The notes: generated by a model from the sequence alone, not told the origin. A DNA stretch of 56,569 nt from Vibrio rotiferianus CAIM 577 = LMG 21460 (GCF_002741985.1 NZ_APHW01000107.1:1-56569); one strand, 5' to 3'. Positions 16,824-25,161 are shown, counted from the first letter of the stretch. Numbers and translations: made by a program.

Positions 16824-17159
16824 ATGGCAGCTTTAACCAAAGTGAAACTGTGTCAGCTTGATGACCTAATGCCGTTCATCGGTGCCACTGTATTGATTGA
16901 AGGCGAGCATGTCGCGTTATTCTACATTCCTGATAGCGGTGTTTACGCCGTTCAAGATTGGGACCCAGTTGGTAAGGCTTATGTAATGAGTCGAGGGATT
17001 GTCGGTGATATCGATGGTGAGATGTGTGTTGCATCGCCTCTATACAAACAACACTTCAGTTTAAAGAGTGGGCAATGTTTGGAAGACGAAGCGCACTGTC
17101 TAAAAACGTGGCAAGTAACGGTCGACGATAATCAGGTTTGTTACTTAGTCGAAGAATGA
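16824..17159 (+). CDS. nirD: Nitrite reductase small subunit
   Basis: The 111-residue Rieske-fold protein lacks the Cys-His ligand pairs of true Rieske clusters, as is normal for NirD of NADH nitrite reductases. Conserved segments include VQDWDPVGKAYVMSRGIVGD and CVASPLYKQHFSLKSGQC. It starts on the base after the nirB stop, with GGAGG inside the nirB end as ribosome site, so the two subunits are co-translated. It is the last gene of the nrt-nir operon, with a strong terminator 60 bases downstream. Confidence 0.95.
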   Translation: MAALTKVKLCQLDDLMPFIGATVLIEGEHVALFYIPDSGVYAVQDWDPVGKAYVMSRGIVGDIDGEMCVASPLYKQHFSLKSGQCLEDEAHCLKTWQVTVDDNQVCYLVEE

Positions 17160-17218
17160 TCCTCGAAATTTGCTTGCTCGATATGAGTAAATTCTTAGCG
17201 TAAGCGATAAGCGAATAA

Positions 17219-17256
17219 AGCTCCAGAGACAGCACAGTATGGCTCTGGAGCTTTTT
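17219..17256. terminator. Bidirectional terminator between nirD and the PPC-domain gene
   Basis: AGCTCCAGAG (17219-17228) and CTCTGGAGCT (17243-17252) form a perfect 10-bp stem followed by TTTTT; A-rich bases precede it on the other side. It separates two convergent units. Confidence 0.88.
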
Positions 17257-17257
17257 A

Positions 17258-17662
17258 CTATTTGGAAGGATTCACTTGTAGTTCGGTATAGCCAGTCGAG
17301 TCGTCCATCGCTCTAGTGAACTCAAGTTCTGGATAAGAATGGATGATCAATTCTGCGGTAGTATCAATCACTGTGCCTTCTAGCAAATGCCCACCCCAAA
17401 CTCGTCCTTCACGATCAGAGACTGATATATGAACGTGTTGATGTTCAGGCGTTAGGGTTCCCATCACAGAGACGATTTCAAATGGCTCTTGTTTGGTTAA
17501 CGTGCTTTCTGCACCTGCCAAACGAAGGTTGAGGTCAGAGACACAACCAACACATGACGCAATCGAGCCTGCTTTGATATCGTGCTCCGCGACCAATTTC
17601 GCTAGGCTCAGCTTTAAGTCCATGCCTTTGGTAAGACGTACTGCTATCACTTCAATCGACAT
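17258..17662 (-). CDS. PPC-domain (DUF296) protein
   Basis: The 134-residue single-domain protein carries the plants-and-prokaryotes-conserved fold: VIAVRLTKGMDLKLSL, KAGSIASCVGCVSDLNLRLA, FEIVSVMGTLTPEHQHVHIS and VWGGHLLEGTVIDTTAEL. The GGHL segment and HVHIS are typical of the family. Bacterial members form trimers and are called DNA-binding by homology to plant AT-hook proteins, but this one has no AT-hook and its function is unknown. It begins one base after the TetR gene stop on the same strand, so the two form an operon. Confidence 0.85.
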   Translation of the reverse strand: MSIEVIAVRLTKGMDLKLSLAKLVAEHDIKAGSIASCVGCVSDLNLRLAGAESTLTKQEPFEIVSVMGTLTPEHQHVHISVSDREGRVWGGHLLEGTVIDTTAELIIHSYPELEFTRAMDDSTGYTELQVNPSK

Positions 17663-17663
17663 A

Positions 17664-18239
17664 TTACTTCCTAATCAAAACCAGCAAGCAGGAAAGCGCC
17701 GTATCTAAGTCGGCATAACGTTTGGCTTTGCCAAGTACGCGCATGCCTTGCATGTTGTTGAGAACGAAACGAGCGAGTTCTTCTGGTTTCAGCGTTTTCG
17801 GCACTAAGGTTTCTTTTTGCGCATTGGTCAGCGCATCCGCAATGATGTCGATAAGATGGTCAAATAAGAAATGCCCTTTGCGCAGTACGTCATCGTCTTC
17901 ACCTGCATGCTCAATCAACGCATTTTGAATAAAACACCCACAGTTGCGTTTGCGCTGCAGCTCAGCAAAAGATTTAAGGAACGATTCTAACTCAGGTAAA
18001 GACGCGTCGTCTTTTTCCAAATCATTCAGTGAAGGTAGCGAGACCTTCTTCAAGTAGGTATCGAGCGCTTCGTAGTAGAGCTGTTGCTTGTCACCATAGG
18101 TGTTGTAAAGACTGAAGCGGTTGATGTTCAGTTCGTCGGTGAGATCCGAGATAGACGTGTTCGCAAAGCCCTTACGCCAAAACACATCCATAGCCACGAG
18201 AAGCTTTTCATCTCGGTCGAAGTTGGCTTTTCTTGCCAT
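17664..18239 (-). CDS. TetR/AcrR-family transcriptional regulator
   Basis: The 191-residue protein has the TetR helix-turn-helix at about 10-55 (AMDVFWRKGFANTSISDL and INRFSLYNTYGDKQQLYYEA). Its C-terminal ligand domain contains RNCGCFIQNALIEHAG with paired Cys residues, a feature of several electrophile- or quinone-responsive TetR proteins. It is transcribed divergently from a glutathione S-transferase across a 284-base gap that contains a TetR-like palindrome at the GST promoter, so it probably represses that gene. The inducer is unknown; a reactive electrophile would fit both the Cys pair and the target. Confidence 0.88.
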   Translation of the reverse strand: MARKANFDRDEKLLVAMDVFWRKGFANTSISDLTDELNINRFSLYNTYGDKQQLYYEALDTYLKKVSLPSLNDLEKDDASLPELESFLKSFAELQRKRNCGCFIQNALIEHAGEDDDVLRKGHFLFDHLIDIIADALTNAQKETLVPKTLKPEELARFVLNNMQGMRVLGKAKRYADLDTALSCLLVLIRK

Positions 18240-18451
18240 AAATTACCTGCCTGGGTCTGCTTATCGGGTAATTAAATTGCTTTGGAGGGATGGTACAGAG
18301 AACCTCTAGCGTTCGAACTGAACCAATATGATGAATACCCAACTATTCTTGGGTATCAGCCTCCAAATTCATGTGAACTCACAAACGGCATCAAAAATCT
18401 CGCTCAGCAAACAGACCCACAACTGTTTGAAAATTTTTGATAGTGAAGTTC

Positions 18452-18481
18452 TTGACTGATCGTTTATAAACTGGCTACAGT
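18452..18481 (+). promoter_or_regulatory. Sigma-70-like promoter of the GST gene
   Basis: TTGACT (18452-18457), an 18-base spacer and TACAGT (18476-18481). The -35 matches five of six bases and the -10 four of six. The palindrome at 18487-18502 would cover the start point. Confidence 0.5.
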
Positions 18482-18486
18482 ATATC

Positions 18487-18502
18487 CTAACCAATCGGTT
18501 AG
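18487..18502. promoter_or_regulatory. Palindromic operator at the GST promoter, probable TetR site
   Basis: CTAACC-AATC-GGTTAG is a perfect 6+6 inverted repeat placed 5 bases after the -10 box and 21 bases before the GST ATG. Placement over the transcription start is that expected of a repressor operator. Confidence 0.65.
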
Positions 18503-18523
18503 AAAAAGATAAAAGGATGTGAA

Positions 18524-19138
18524 ATGAAGCTCTATGAAACCGCAATGACTCCAAGTTGTAAGCGAGTTAGCATTTTTCTAAAGGAAATCGCTGGCGAGGT
18601 TGAGCGAATTGCGCTGAACGTTCGTGAGGGCGATAACCTATCTGAACCGTTTAAATCGAAAAGCGTGAACGGCAAAGTGCCTCTACTAGAACTGGATGAT
18701 GGCACGACGATCTGCGAAAGCGTGGCGATTTGTCGTTACCTAGATGAAGCGTTTGAAAATGATCTGGCGCTGTTTGGTGCTAACCAGCTCGAACGTGCTC
18801 AGGTGGAAATGTGGCATCGCGTTGTCGAATTCCAAGGTTTGTATACGGCTTTTCAGGCGTTTCGCAATATCACAGCAATTTACCAAGACCGTGAAAACTG
18901 TGTGGCTGCGTGGGGTGACGAGTCGAAATCTCGCGTATTAGAATTCCTACCAATTCTGGACAAACGCTTGTCAGAAAGTGAGCACATCGCCACGGACAAC
19001 TTCACCATCGTAGACATTACCGGCTACATTTTTGTTGGTTTTGCCGTAAATGGTTTGAGTATTGAAGTGTTCGAAACCTACCCAAATATTGCACGTTGGT
19101 TTGAACAAGTATCGGTGCGTGAAGCGTTTCAAGGCTAA
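18524..19138 (+). CDS. Glutathione S-transferase family protein
   Basis: The 204-residue cytosolic protein has an N-terminal thioredoxin fold (about 1-80) with MKLYETAMTPSCKRVSIFLKE at the active-site region and VNGKVPLLELDDGTTICESVAICRYL, which holds the cis-Pro and the Glu-Ser glutathione contact. An all-helical C-terminal domain follows, with FTIVDITGYIF as the N-capping motif. It likely conjugates or reduces electrophiles with glutathione. AAAAGGA precedes the ATG. It stands alone under its own promoter and a TetR-type operator, and ends at a clear terminator. Confidence 0.9.
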   Translation: MKLYETAMTPSCKRVSIFLKEIAGEVERIALNVREGDNLSEPFKSKSVNGKVPLLELDDGTTICESVAICRYLDEAFENDLALFGANQLERAQVEMWHRVVEFQGLYTAFQAFRNITAIYQDRENCVAAWGDESKSRVLEFLPILDKRLSESEHIATDNFTIVDITGYIFVGFAVNGLSIEVFETYPNIARWFEQVSVREAFQG

Positions 19139-19158
19139 CTTCTAGCGTAATTTTTCTA

Positions 19159-19191
19159 AGCAGCAAGGCTTTTGTAGACTTGCTGCTTTTT
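19159..19191 (+). terminator. Terminator of the GST gene
   Basis: AGCAGCAAG (19159-19167) and CTTGCTGCT (19179-19187) form a perfect 9-bp stem followed by a T run. Confidence 0.88.
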
Positions 19192-19392
19192 GTCGTTTTA
19201 AGCGCAAAGATCTTCAATTTGTTCAGGTTTTCTCTTCTTTTTCTGCCTTTCTCCTATAATTAACTCTGTTAATGAAACAACATCAATTGGCTCTCACGGC
19301 GTTTTGGAACCTTGAGTTCTTAGTTTGTAGACGTCCCAATCATTATTGGACTTCACCAAGTAATGAAGGACACCAAGCGACAAGGAGAGGTT

Positions 19393-19653
19393 ATGCGTGT
19401 TCGAAGTAAAACCATCAATGGCGTATTGTGTACGCTGCTCGTAGCGTCTGTGTGCGGACTCGTTGCCATGTATCAAAACCACAGTCAGCAGCATCAACAA
19501 ATCGAGTTGCTGCGTGGGCAATTGATGGAAAAAGAAAACCAAATCGTCATCTCGAATGAGGCGTTGTCTTACACTCGTTATCAACATCAACTTTTAGCGG
19601 AAGATTACAGCCGTTTTAGAGATGCCCAATCCATGAGTAGCGTACTGCAATAG
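19393..19653 (+). CDS. Small single-pass membrane protein with coiled-coil
   Basis: The 86-residue protein is not of a family I recognise. It has a short basic N-terminus (MRVRSKT), one membrane helix (VLCTLLVASVCGLVAMY, about 10-26), then a Gln/His/Glu-rich segment likely to be a coiled coil (HQQIELLRGQLMEKENQI) facing the periplasm. The ATG at 19393 is chosen because AAGGAGAGG sits directly upstream; an earlier in-frame ATG at 19363 lacks a ribosome site. It is 21 bases ahead of the REC-PP2C gene, which uses an almost identical ribosome site, so the two form an operon and it may be the input partner. Confidence 0.65.
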   Translation: MRVRSKTINGVLCTLLVASVCGLVAMYQNHSQQHQQIELLRGQLMEKENQIVISNEALSYTRYQHQLLAEDYSRFRDAQSMSSVLQ

Positions 19654-19674
19654 AACAAACAGGCAAGGAGAGGT

Positions 19675-21330
19675 ATGAAGTCCATATTGTTGGTCGACGA
19701 CAGCAAAACGGTCCTGCTCTACATGACCAGTGCATTGCAAAAGCAAGGGTACGAGGTCATTGCCGTTGAAGATGGTGAGTCTGCGTTAGAAGTGCTGACT
19801 CACCGAACTGACATTCAGTTTGTCCTCAGTGATTTGATGATGCCGGGCATCAGTGGCATTGAGCTTTGCCGTGAGCTTAAATCGTCGGCGTTTTCTCGTT
19901 ATATCTTCTTTGTGCTTCTCTCTTCCCGTAACGATCAAGAATCCATCATCAAAGGCATGGATGCAGGCGCCGATGACTTTGTCGATAAGAAGACATCTGT
20001 AGAGGAACTACAAGCGCGCATCCGAGCGGGCTTTCGTACCTTAGAACTGCACAATACGCTCACGACAAAAAACCAAGAGCTCGATTTAGCGTATCAAACC
20101 ATTCAGCAGGATTTGGACTCTGCTGGAGAGTTAATGGGGCAACTGTTGCCCGTGGAAGAACAGATTCACACGGCACAATTTAGCTTCACTTATGTCCCTT
20201 GTGCCAAGATTGGCGGGGACATGTTGGGCTATGTCGAGCTGGATGAGTCCCACGTGGCGTTTTATGTCTTCGATGTTTCCGGGCACGGTATTTCTTCGGC
20301 TTTAATGGCGTTCTCGATTCAACAAACTTTGTTACAATGTAACAAATCGGAGTCGATAACGTTAGACTGGAGCGACAACGAATACCGCATCAGTGAGCCT
20401 GCTGCTGTGATTGAAAGGCTTAATCGACGTTACCAGCAAACGCAAAACAGCAAGCTCTACTTCACTATCGAATACGCCGTGTTGAACACCGAAACTGGTG
20501 AACTGAATTATTGCACTGCAGGACATCCTAAATTTGTTTGGCAACAGACGGAACAAAACCGCTTGGAACTTGTTGGTGACAACAACTTCATCGTCGGGGC
20601 ATTGGAGCCGATGATGTACCAAGGTGGAAGTATCCAACTCAAGCCTAATGACGCGCTTTGGTTCTTCTCCGATGGCTTATTGGAAGCCAAGCGAGGCGAG
20701 GAGCTTTACGGCATTGACCAACTGCTAGCTAACATCGAAGGGAGTAAAGCGATGCCAGAAAAGGCACAAACCAATTCCGTTTTAGAACAAGTGCAAAGCT
20801 GGCAAGGAAAACCAGAAATCGACGATGATGTGAGTTTGTTGAAAGTGCAATGGTTGGGCTGTGCACAATCGCAAGCCGTTAAGTCGACAAGTTCGCTATT
20901 CCAGAAATCCTATCAAGCGTCTTTAGACGTTTCACGCCAAGCGAGTCTCGATTTGGTTGAGTTCCTTCAACAACACTCGGTTTCTTCTCACGTCGCGCAA
21001 ACCCTTGAGTTGTGTGTGGTTGAGTTGATGAACAATACTTTCATCCACGCCTATCAAGAACAAACCGGAAAAACGGTTGAGTTAGAATGCGAAGTGATTC
21101 AAGGGGAAAAAACAAAAGTTGAACTGCGCGTGGCTGATTACGGAAACGGTATTGATGAAGATACGTTCAAAGCTCACATCTCTAAGCAGATTGAAGCGCC
21201 CAACTTGTTCGATGAAGGCAGTTGGTTGCCTTCTGGTCGAGGGCTTATATTGATCGCTCAAATGACAGATGGGTTCTCGGTGTGCAGAAAAGCCGGAAGA
21301 AACGAGTTTACTGTGATTAAATCGTCTTAG
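19675..21330 (+). CDS. Response regulator with PP2C (SpoIIE-type) phosphatase and HATPase domains
   Basis: The 551-residue protein has three parts. A receiver (1-120) carries VDDS and phosphoacceptor Asp 53 in SDLMMPG. A SpoIIE-like phosphatase (about 160-385) has GGDMLGY, FDVSGHGISSALMAF and FFSDGLLEAK, with the metal-binding Asp residues. An anti-sigma-type histidine-kinase ATPase (about 415-550) has ELMNNTFIHAY and ADYGNGIDED. This is the RsbU/RsbW partner-switching layout in one chain: a phosphorylated receiver would set phosphatase activity on a STAS anti-anti-sigma protein that the ATPase domain phosphorylates. No STAS protein is encoded in the window. It is encoded with the small membrane protein just upstream. 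Confidence 0.92.
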   Translation: MKSILLVDDSKTVLLYMTSALQKQGYEVIAVEDGESALEVLTHRTDIQFVLSDLMMPGISGIELCRELKSSAFSRYIFFVLLSSRNDQESIIKGMDAGADDFVDKKTSVEELQARIRAGFRTLELHNTLTTKNQELDLAYQTIQQDLDSAGELMGQLLPVEEQIHTAQFSFTYVPCAKIGGDMLGYVELDESHVAFYVFDVSGHGISSALMAFSIQQTLLQCNKSESITLDWSDNEYRISEPAAVIERLNRRYQQTQNSKLYFTIEYAVLNTETGELNYCTAGHPKFVWQQTEQNRLELVGDNNFIVGALEPMMYQGGSIQLKPNDALWFFSDGLLEAKRGEELYGIDQLLANIEGSKAMPEKAQTNSVLEQVQSWQGKPEIDDDVSLLKVQWLGCAQSQAVKSTSSLFQKSYQASLDVSRQASLDLVEFLQQHSVSSHVAQTLELCVVELMNNTFIHAYQEQTGKTVELECEVIQGEKTKVELRVADYGNGIDEDTFKAHISKQIEAPNLFDEGSWLPSGRGLILIAQMTDGFSVCRKAGRNEFTVIKSS

Positions 21331-21339
21331 TTCGATAAA

Positions 21340-21369
21340 AACTCACCCCCCCCATAGGCGAGGTGAGTT
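21340..21369. terminator. Bidirectional terminator between convergent genes
   Basis: AACTCACC (21340-21347) and GGTGAGTT (21362-21369) form an 8-bp stem between the REC-PP2C gene and the amidohydrolase, with A-rich flank on one side and T-rich on the other. The loop contains part of a C8 tract whose true length may be shorter. Confidence 0.7.
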
Positions 21370-21377
21370 GTATTTGA

Positions 21378-22799
21378 TTACAGTTTGTTTTTAAAGATCT
21401 GACCATCTTTCATGATGAGATCCATTTCTGTTAGGTGAGAACCGTCTGGCTTCGCATCGTTGGTAAACCAAGTCTCACGTCCGCCGACTAAGGTAATGTC
21501 TTCTAGCGGGTTACCATCAATAAGTAAGATATCTGCGTAAGCACCAACCTCAATCACACCGATTTTGCCGTCTGAATATGGGTTGATCCAATCTTCCATC
21601 AACTCTGCTGGGATTCGACCGCCGACCGAAGTCATTGCTTTAAGTGCATTGTAGTTTCCAAAGAACTTCGCATTTAGGTAAATCTCATGCGCAATTTGTT
21701 TTGCACAGGTCGATGCAACGCCAACACAGTCAGTATTAAACGCGCGATAGTCCGGGTTCACTTCATTGACGTTATCAACATAAGAGTCGAAAGCTTTTTG
21801 CGCTGAATGCAGCTTGGCTTGGATCATTGGATCTTGCACTACAGGCGTCTTCGCAAGTTCTGGAGAAAACGCAGTTAGGTTTGTCACCAAGAATGCACCT
21901 TCTTCTTTAAAGCGTTTATGGTGCTCAGGTGAATACATAAAACCGTGCTCAATGGTCTTCACACCAGTATCTAGTGCTTGGTTAATCGCTTTTTCTGAAT
22001 AAGCGTGTGTCGATACGTAAGATCCATATGAGTTTGCGATATCAACGGCCGCTTTCAGTTCCGAATCTAGCAATGACTGGTACTGCCACGGGTCGAACTT
22101 AGACGACACGCCACCAGATTGGAACACCTTTAAGAACTGCGCACCCTGACGGAAGTTGTATCGACCTTGTTCATGGATGGCATCCACACCAGCAGGCGTC
22201 GACATGATATTCAGAATTTCAAGGTTTTGAGGTGAGTCTGTTAAGCGACGAGATTGAAGACCAACGTCAGAGTGACCACCAATAGGGGCGATAGGAGCAC
22301 CGGAAACAAAAGTACGAGGGAAGGCGTTCAAGCGACCATCGCGTTCCATGTCTGTCCATGAGCCTTCTGCGCCGCCCACATCACGAATTGTTGAGAAGCC
22401 CATATTTAGGTACATCTCACCAAAGCCTTGAGCATGAACTGCGATTTCCGACCAACGCATATCGTTTGTGCCCAATAAGCCTTTTGGCAATGCAAGGTGC
22501 ATGTGTGATTCCACCAAGCCCGGCATCAAGGTTCTGCCTTCACCATCAATGATTTTAGCGTCAGCAGGTGCGTCGGCATTCCCATCAGTGATCGCGGTGA
22601 TTTTATTGCCCGTTACAACAACCGAGTGGTTCTTATACAGCTTGTTATCGGTGCCGTTGAAGATATTCACGTTAGTGAACACGGTAACCTGGGGTTGTTC
22701 GACAACCGTTTCGGTTTGAGTCTTGGTAACCACGGGTGCCGCCATCAGTGAGCCAGCAACAACAGCAAGAGAAGTAGCGATAAGTGTTTTCTTAAGCAT
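21378..22799 (-). CDS. Exported amidohydrolase-family metalloenzyme
   Basis: The 473-residue protein begins with a Sec signal peptide (MLKKTLIATSLAVVAGSLMA). It then shows the amidohydrolase fold: VESHMHL (metal-binding HxH), QFLKVFQSGG (probable carboxylated Lys), STHAYSEKAI and TIEHGFM (metal His residues), and a C-terminal ADILLIDGNPLEDI strand typical of imidazolonepropionase-like enzymes. Related periplasmic enzymes act as Xaa-Pro or Xaa-Arg dipeptidases or hydrolyse cyclic amides; the substrate is not evident. The ATG at 22799 is chosen over one 21 bases upstream because GAGG lies at suitable spacing and the signal peptide then starts correctly. Single gene with its own terminator. Confidence 0.88.
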   Translation of the reverse strand: MLKKTLIATSLAVVAGSLMAAPVVTKTQTETVVEQPQVTVFTNVNIFNGTDNKLYKNHSVVVTGNKITAITDGNADAPADAKIIDGEGRTLMPGLVESHMHLALPKGLLGTNDMRWSEIAVHAQGFGEMYLNMGFSTIRDVGGAEGSWTDMERDGRLNAFPRTFVSGAPIAPIGGHSDVGLQSRRLTDSPQNLEILNIMSTPAGVDAIHEQGRYNFRQGAQFLKVFQSGGVSSKFDPWQYQSLLDSELKAAVDIANSYGSYVSTHAYSEKAINQALDTGVKTIEHGFMYSPEHHKRFKEEGAFLVTNLTAFSPELAKTPVVQDPMIQAKLHSAQKAFDSYVDNVNEVNPDYRAFNTDCVGVASTCAKQIAHEIYLNAKFFGNYNALKAMTSVGGRIPAELMEDWINPYSDGKIGVIEVGAYADILLIDGNPLEDITLVGGRETWFTNDAKPDGSHLTEMDLIMKDGQIFKNKL

Positions 22800-23020
22800 A
22801 AAAACCTCGTTGAATTTCAAACTGAATTTGGGAACTGAGGCTATCTTAGGAAAATAGACTTGAACTGGATTGCCATTTCGCGACAGTTGGATGCTTTGGA
22901 AGATAGGTAAGTTATGGGGGTAGGTTAGATTCAGGTTTGTATTATTGCCTTTAGTGAAATATGCCTGTGTTGCATCGCCAATTGATAGCAGTTTCCATTG
23001 TTCAAACTAGCATGGCTCAC

Positions 23021-23209
23021 TTAATCATCTTTACTATTATCTATAGACAGCAGGGCGTTTAACTCTTCTTGAGAGAGGATATCCATGATTGACGAGTGTT
23101 TGTGCGCGTCTTCTAAAGACAGTTGCGCTTTATTTATTAGGTATCTTTTTTGAGTATCGCTTAAGTCATCCAACTTAGCGAGCAGTTCTCTGAAACGAAT
23201 ATCGTCCAT
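23021..23209 (-). CDS. 62-residue protein with FliM-like CheY-binding motif
   Basis: A small, highly charged protein preceded by a near-perfect ribosome site (AGGAGG, 7 bases before the ATG), which argues that it is real. The first 35 residues are a predicted amphipathic helical segment (FRELLAKLDDLSDTQKRYL). Residues 44-54 read ILSQEELNALL, closely matching the ILSQ-x-EIDALL peptide at the N-terminus of the flagellar switch protein FliM that binds phosphorylated CheY. Here it lies near the C-terminus, followed by an acidic tail. A response regulator of the same strand lies 260 bases upstream. The coding call is firm; the CheY-like docking role is inference from motif and context. Confidence 0.72.
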   Translation of the reverse strand: MDDIRFRELLAKLDDLSDTQKRYLINKAQLSLEDAHKHSSIMDILSQEELNALLSIDNSKDD

Positions 23210-23299
23210 CTCGTTACCTCCTATGGCGATATTGAGAGTTTAGGTTGTGGTATCCTGAATACTCAAGTTATCCCTAATAGGTAATTATTTATCTGGGTG

Positions 23300-23395
23300 T
23301 TATCTTTCGAGTTGTGAGATACCAAGAAGTTCAGCCCGGTTTGCCACATTCTGTAGTTGTTTGATTAATATAGAAGAGTTTTTATAGTTGCTCAT
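23300..23395 (-). other. Coding-like trace in the gap between REC-TPR and FliM-motif genes
   Basis: The 260-base gap 23210-23469 contains an open frame (ATG 23395 to stop 23300, 31 residues) with protein-like composition (ILIKQLQNVANRAELLGIS). It extends upstream without a stop for about 20 more codons but has no ribosome site. It may be a remnant of a gene or chance; the promoter of the small downstream gene should also lie here. Confidence 0.25.
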
Positions 23396-23469
23396 GTAGG
23401 TCAGAATACACCAGTTATTACTTCCAGATCGCTGCCTACCTATTGATTCACGACTCCAAAATCAGGCAT

Positions 23470-25029
23470 TCATTCTCCTTTATGAGAAATCGAAGTTAAA
23501 AGGTTTGGGGAGTTGGGGGGGGCATGAGAACCTAAAGAAAAGTCCTTAACCCAAACCAACCAGTTTGGAGGGAGTGCAAGTTGGGTTAGACTTTTTAGTG
23601 TTGCCGTTGTCTCATGAACACCTGAGTGCGAGTGTTGCCTAACTAAGTAATTGAGTTTTGCTTCAATAGAAAACGGGAACTCTTCGATTGATACACCATC
23701 ACCAGTGCCACGATTATTACAACGAGTTATATACTCAATCTCGGGTTCACTTTGCTTGTAATTCAAAATAAATTGGAGGGAATTCTGTAATTCAAACTCG
23801 CCAAAAAACTCCATCAAAGGTATCGCTAAACGCAATATTATAGCTGGGCAAGCGAGTAAGTTTTTATAGTAAAGGCTAATAGAAAGTAACAGCTTTTGGT
23901 GTGCCTCTTCAGGTCTTGATTCTTTCAAAAGCAAGTTGCATTGCATGATCTGTTTTAGTGCACTTAAATCTGCTTTCTGATTCTGACTCAACTGGCCCAA
24001 TGCAATTTCACAAAAGTGATTTAGTTTCGTCAGTAACTCTCTTTTTTCTTTGATATTCGTGAGCTGACCGTAGAGGTTTGATACGAACTCAACGTAACAA
24101 CTGATCGCGAACAACCAGTTTGGATCGGTTGGCGATAAACGAGCAGCGTAGATCAACCCAATTTCAAATAGTTTCTCTTTTTTATGTAGTTTACTCGCTA
24201 TTCTGGACACGCTGAGCATTCGGCAACTATTACTTGGTGTTAGAGAGAAGGCTCTATCTGCAAGTAACAACGCGTTGGACAATTGCCGCTGAGACTCGTA
24301 CAGCCCTGCTAAATTATCCATTGCTCTCAAGCAGAGTGGTTTTCTTGCAACATAATCGGCGAGTAATTGAATCGCATGGAAAACTGACCCTTCCTCTTTA
24401 AGTAAGTAAGCTTGAGCACACGCTAAACTGGCGTGATCTTTGTGTTGGCAAAATGGTAGGAACTGCTTTAGCAAATTGAGGCGATTATGTTTGACGAGCG
24501 TGTCGATAATTAAGGATTCAACACAAATACTATTTTGATATTTTGTTTTTAGAGATATGACTTTTTCTAAAGTTAAGTGGCTGAAAAGGTTAAGTTCTCG
24601 TTCAACTTCGGATATTTGCTGTTGCTCTTGGAGTGCTAGCTGTATCTTATGGGATAAAGCTTTGGTTTGGAGAGGTTTTTTAAGGAAGTGCCTAACGTGT
24701 CCCGACAATGAGGTAGCGACAGTCTCTTGCCGAGCATCGCCTGAAATCATCAGAACTGCGGTTAGGTGAGATATCAGTTTAGACCGTAGCATCAAGTTTA
24801 ACAGCTCAACCCCGGTAAGCTCATTCCCCAAATGGTAGTCGAGAATAATGAAAGAATAGAATCGAGATTTCACGGCTTTCAACGCGTCTGCAGCGTTATT
24901 GACACAAGTGATATTGGACTGACTCACATCGAGCGATTGTAGTTGATGCTTGATCAACAGACTGGCTGTTTCACAATCATCAACTATCAGTATATTAATT
25001 TGGCTAACTTGGACCTTCTTAATACTCAA
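23470..25029 (-). CDS. Response regulator with C-terminal TPR-like region
   Basis: The roughly 519-residue protein starts with a CheY-like receiver (about 10-135): ILIVDDCET, phosphoacceptor Asp near residue 64 in FIILDYHLG, VLMISGD with Ser, and FLKKPLQ with the conserved Lys. The remainder is helical with TPR-like units (ACAQAYLLKEEGSVFHAIQLL; MDNLAGLYESQRQLSNALLLADRAF). There is no DNA-binding or enzymatic output domain, so output is probably protein-protein. I favour a TTG start at 25029 (AAAGGA 6 bases upstream); an ATG at 25101 in frame has no ribosome site. The C-terminus is affected by a G8 tract (23515-23522): with six G the protein would end in QLPKPFNFDFS instead. It lies about 130 bases after ppkA, likely the same unit. 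Confidence 0.82.
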   Translation of the reverse strand: MSIKKVQVSQINILIVDDCETASLLIKHQLQSLDVSQSNITCVNNAADALKAVKSRFYSFIILDYHLGNELTGVELLNLMLRSKLISHLTAVLMISGDARQETVATSLSGHVRHFLKKPLQTKALSHKIQLALQEQQQISEVERELNLFSHLTLEKVISLKTKYQNSICVESLIIDTLVKHNRLNLLKQFLPFCQHKDHASLACAQAYLLKEEGSVFHAIQLLADYVARKPLCLRAMDNLAGLYESQRQLSNALLLADRAFSLTPSNSCRMLSVSRIASKLHKKEKLFEIGLIYAARLSPTDPNWLFAISCYVEFVSNLYGQLTNIKEKRELLTKLNHFCEIALGQLSQNQKADLSALKQIMQCNLLLKESRPEEAHQKLLLSISLYYKNLLACPAIILRLAIPLMEFFGEFELQNSLQFILNYKQSEPEIEYITRCNNRGTGDGVSIEEFPFSIEAKLNYLVRQHSHSGVHETTATLKSLTQLALPPNWLVWVKDFSLGSHAPPNSPNLLTSISHKGE

Positions 25030-25161
25030 AATGCGATCCTTTGTGTCACAACTCCTTCTTACAATATAGTAATCCAGTTGCATAACGGCAAGGCATGTCA
25101 CTTTTAATTTAGTGAGTTAGCACGTTTTACTTAAGAAGATGTCTCAACGAGCACTTTTCTA

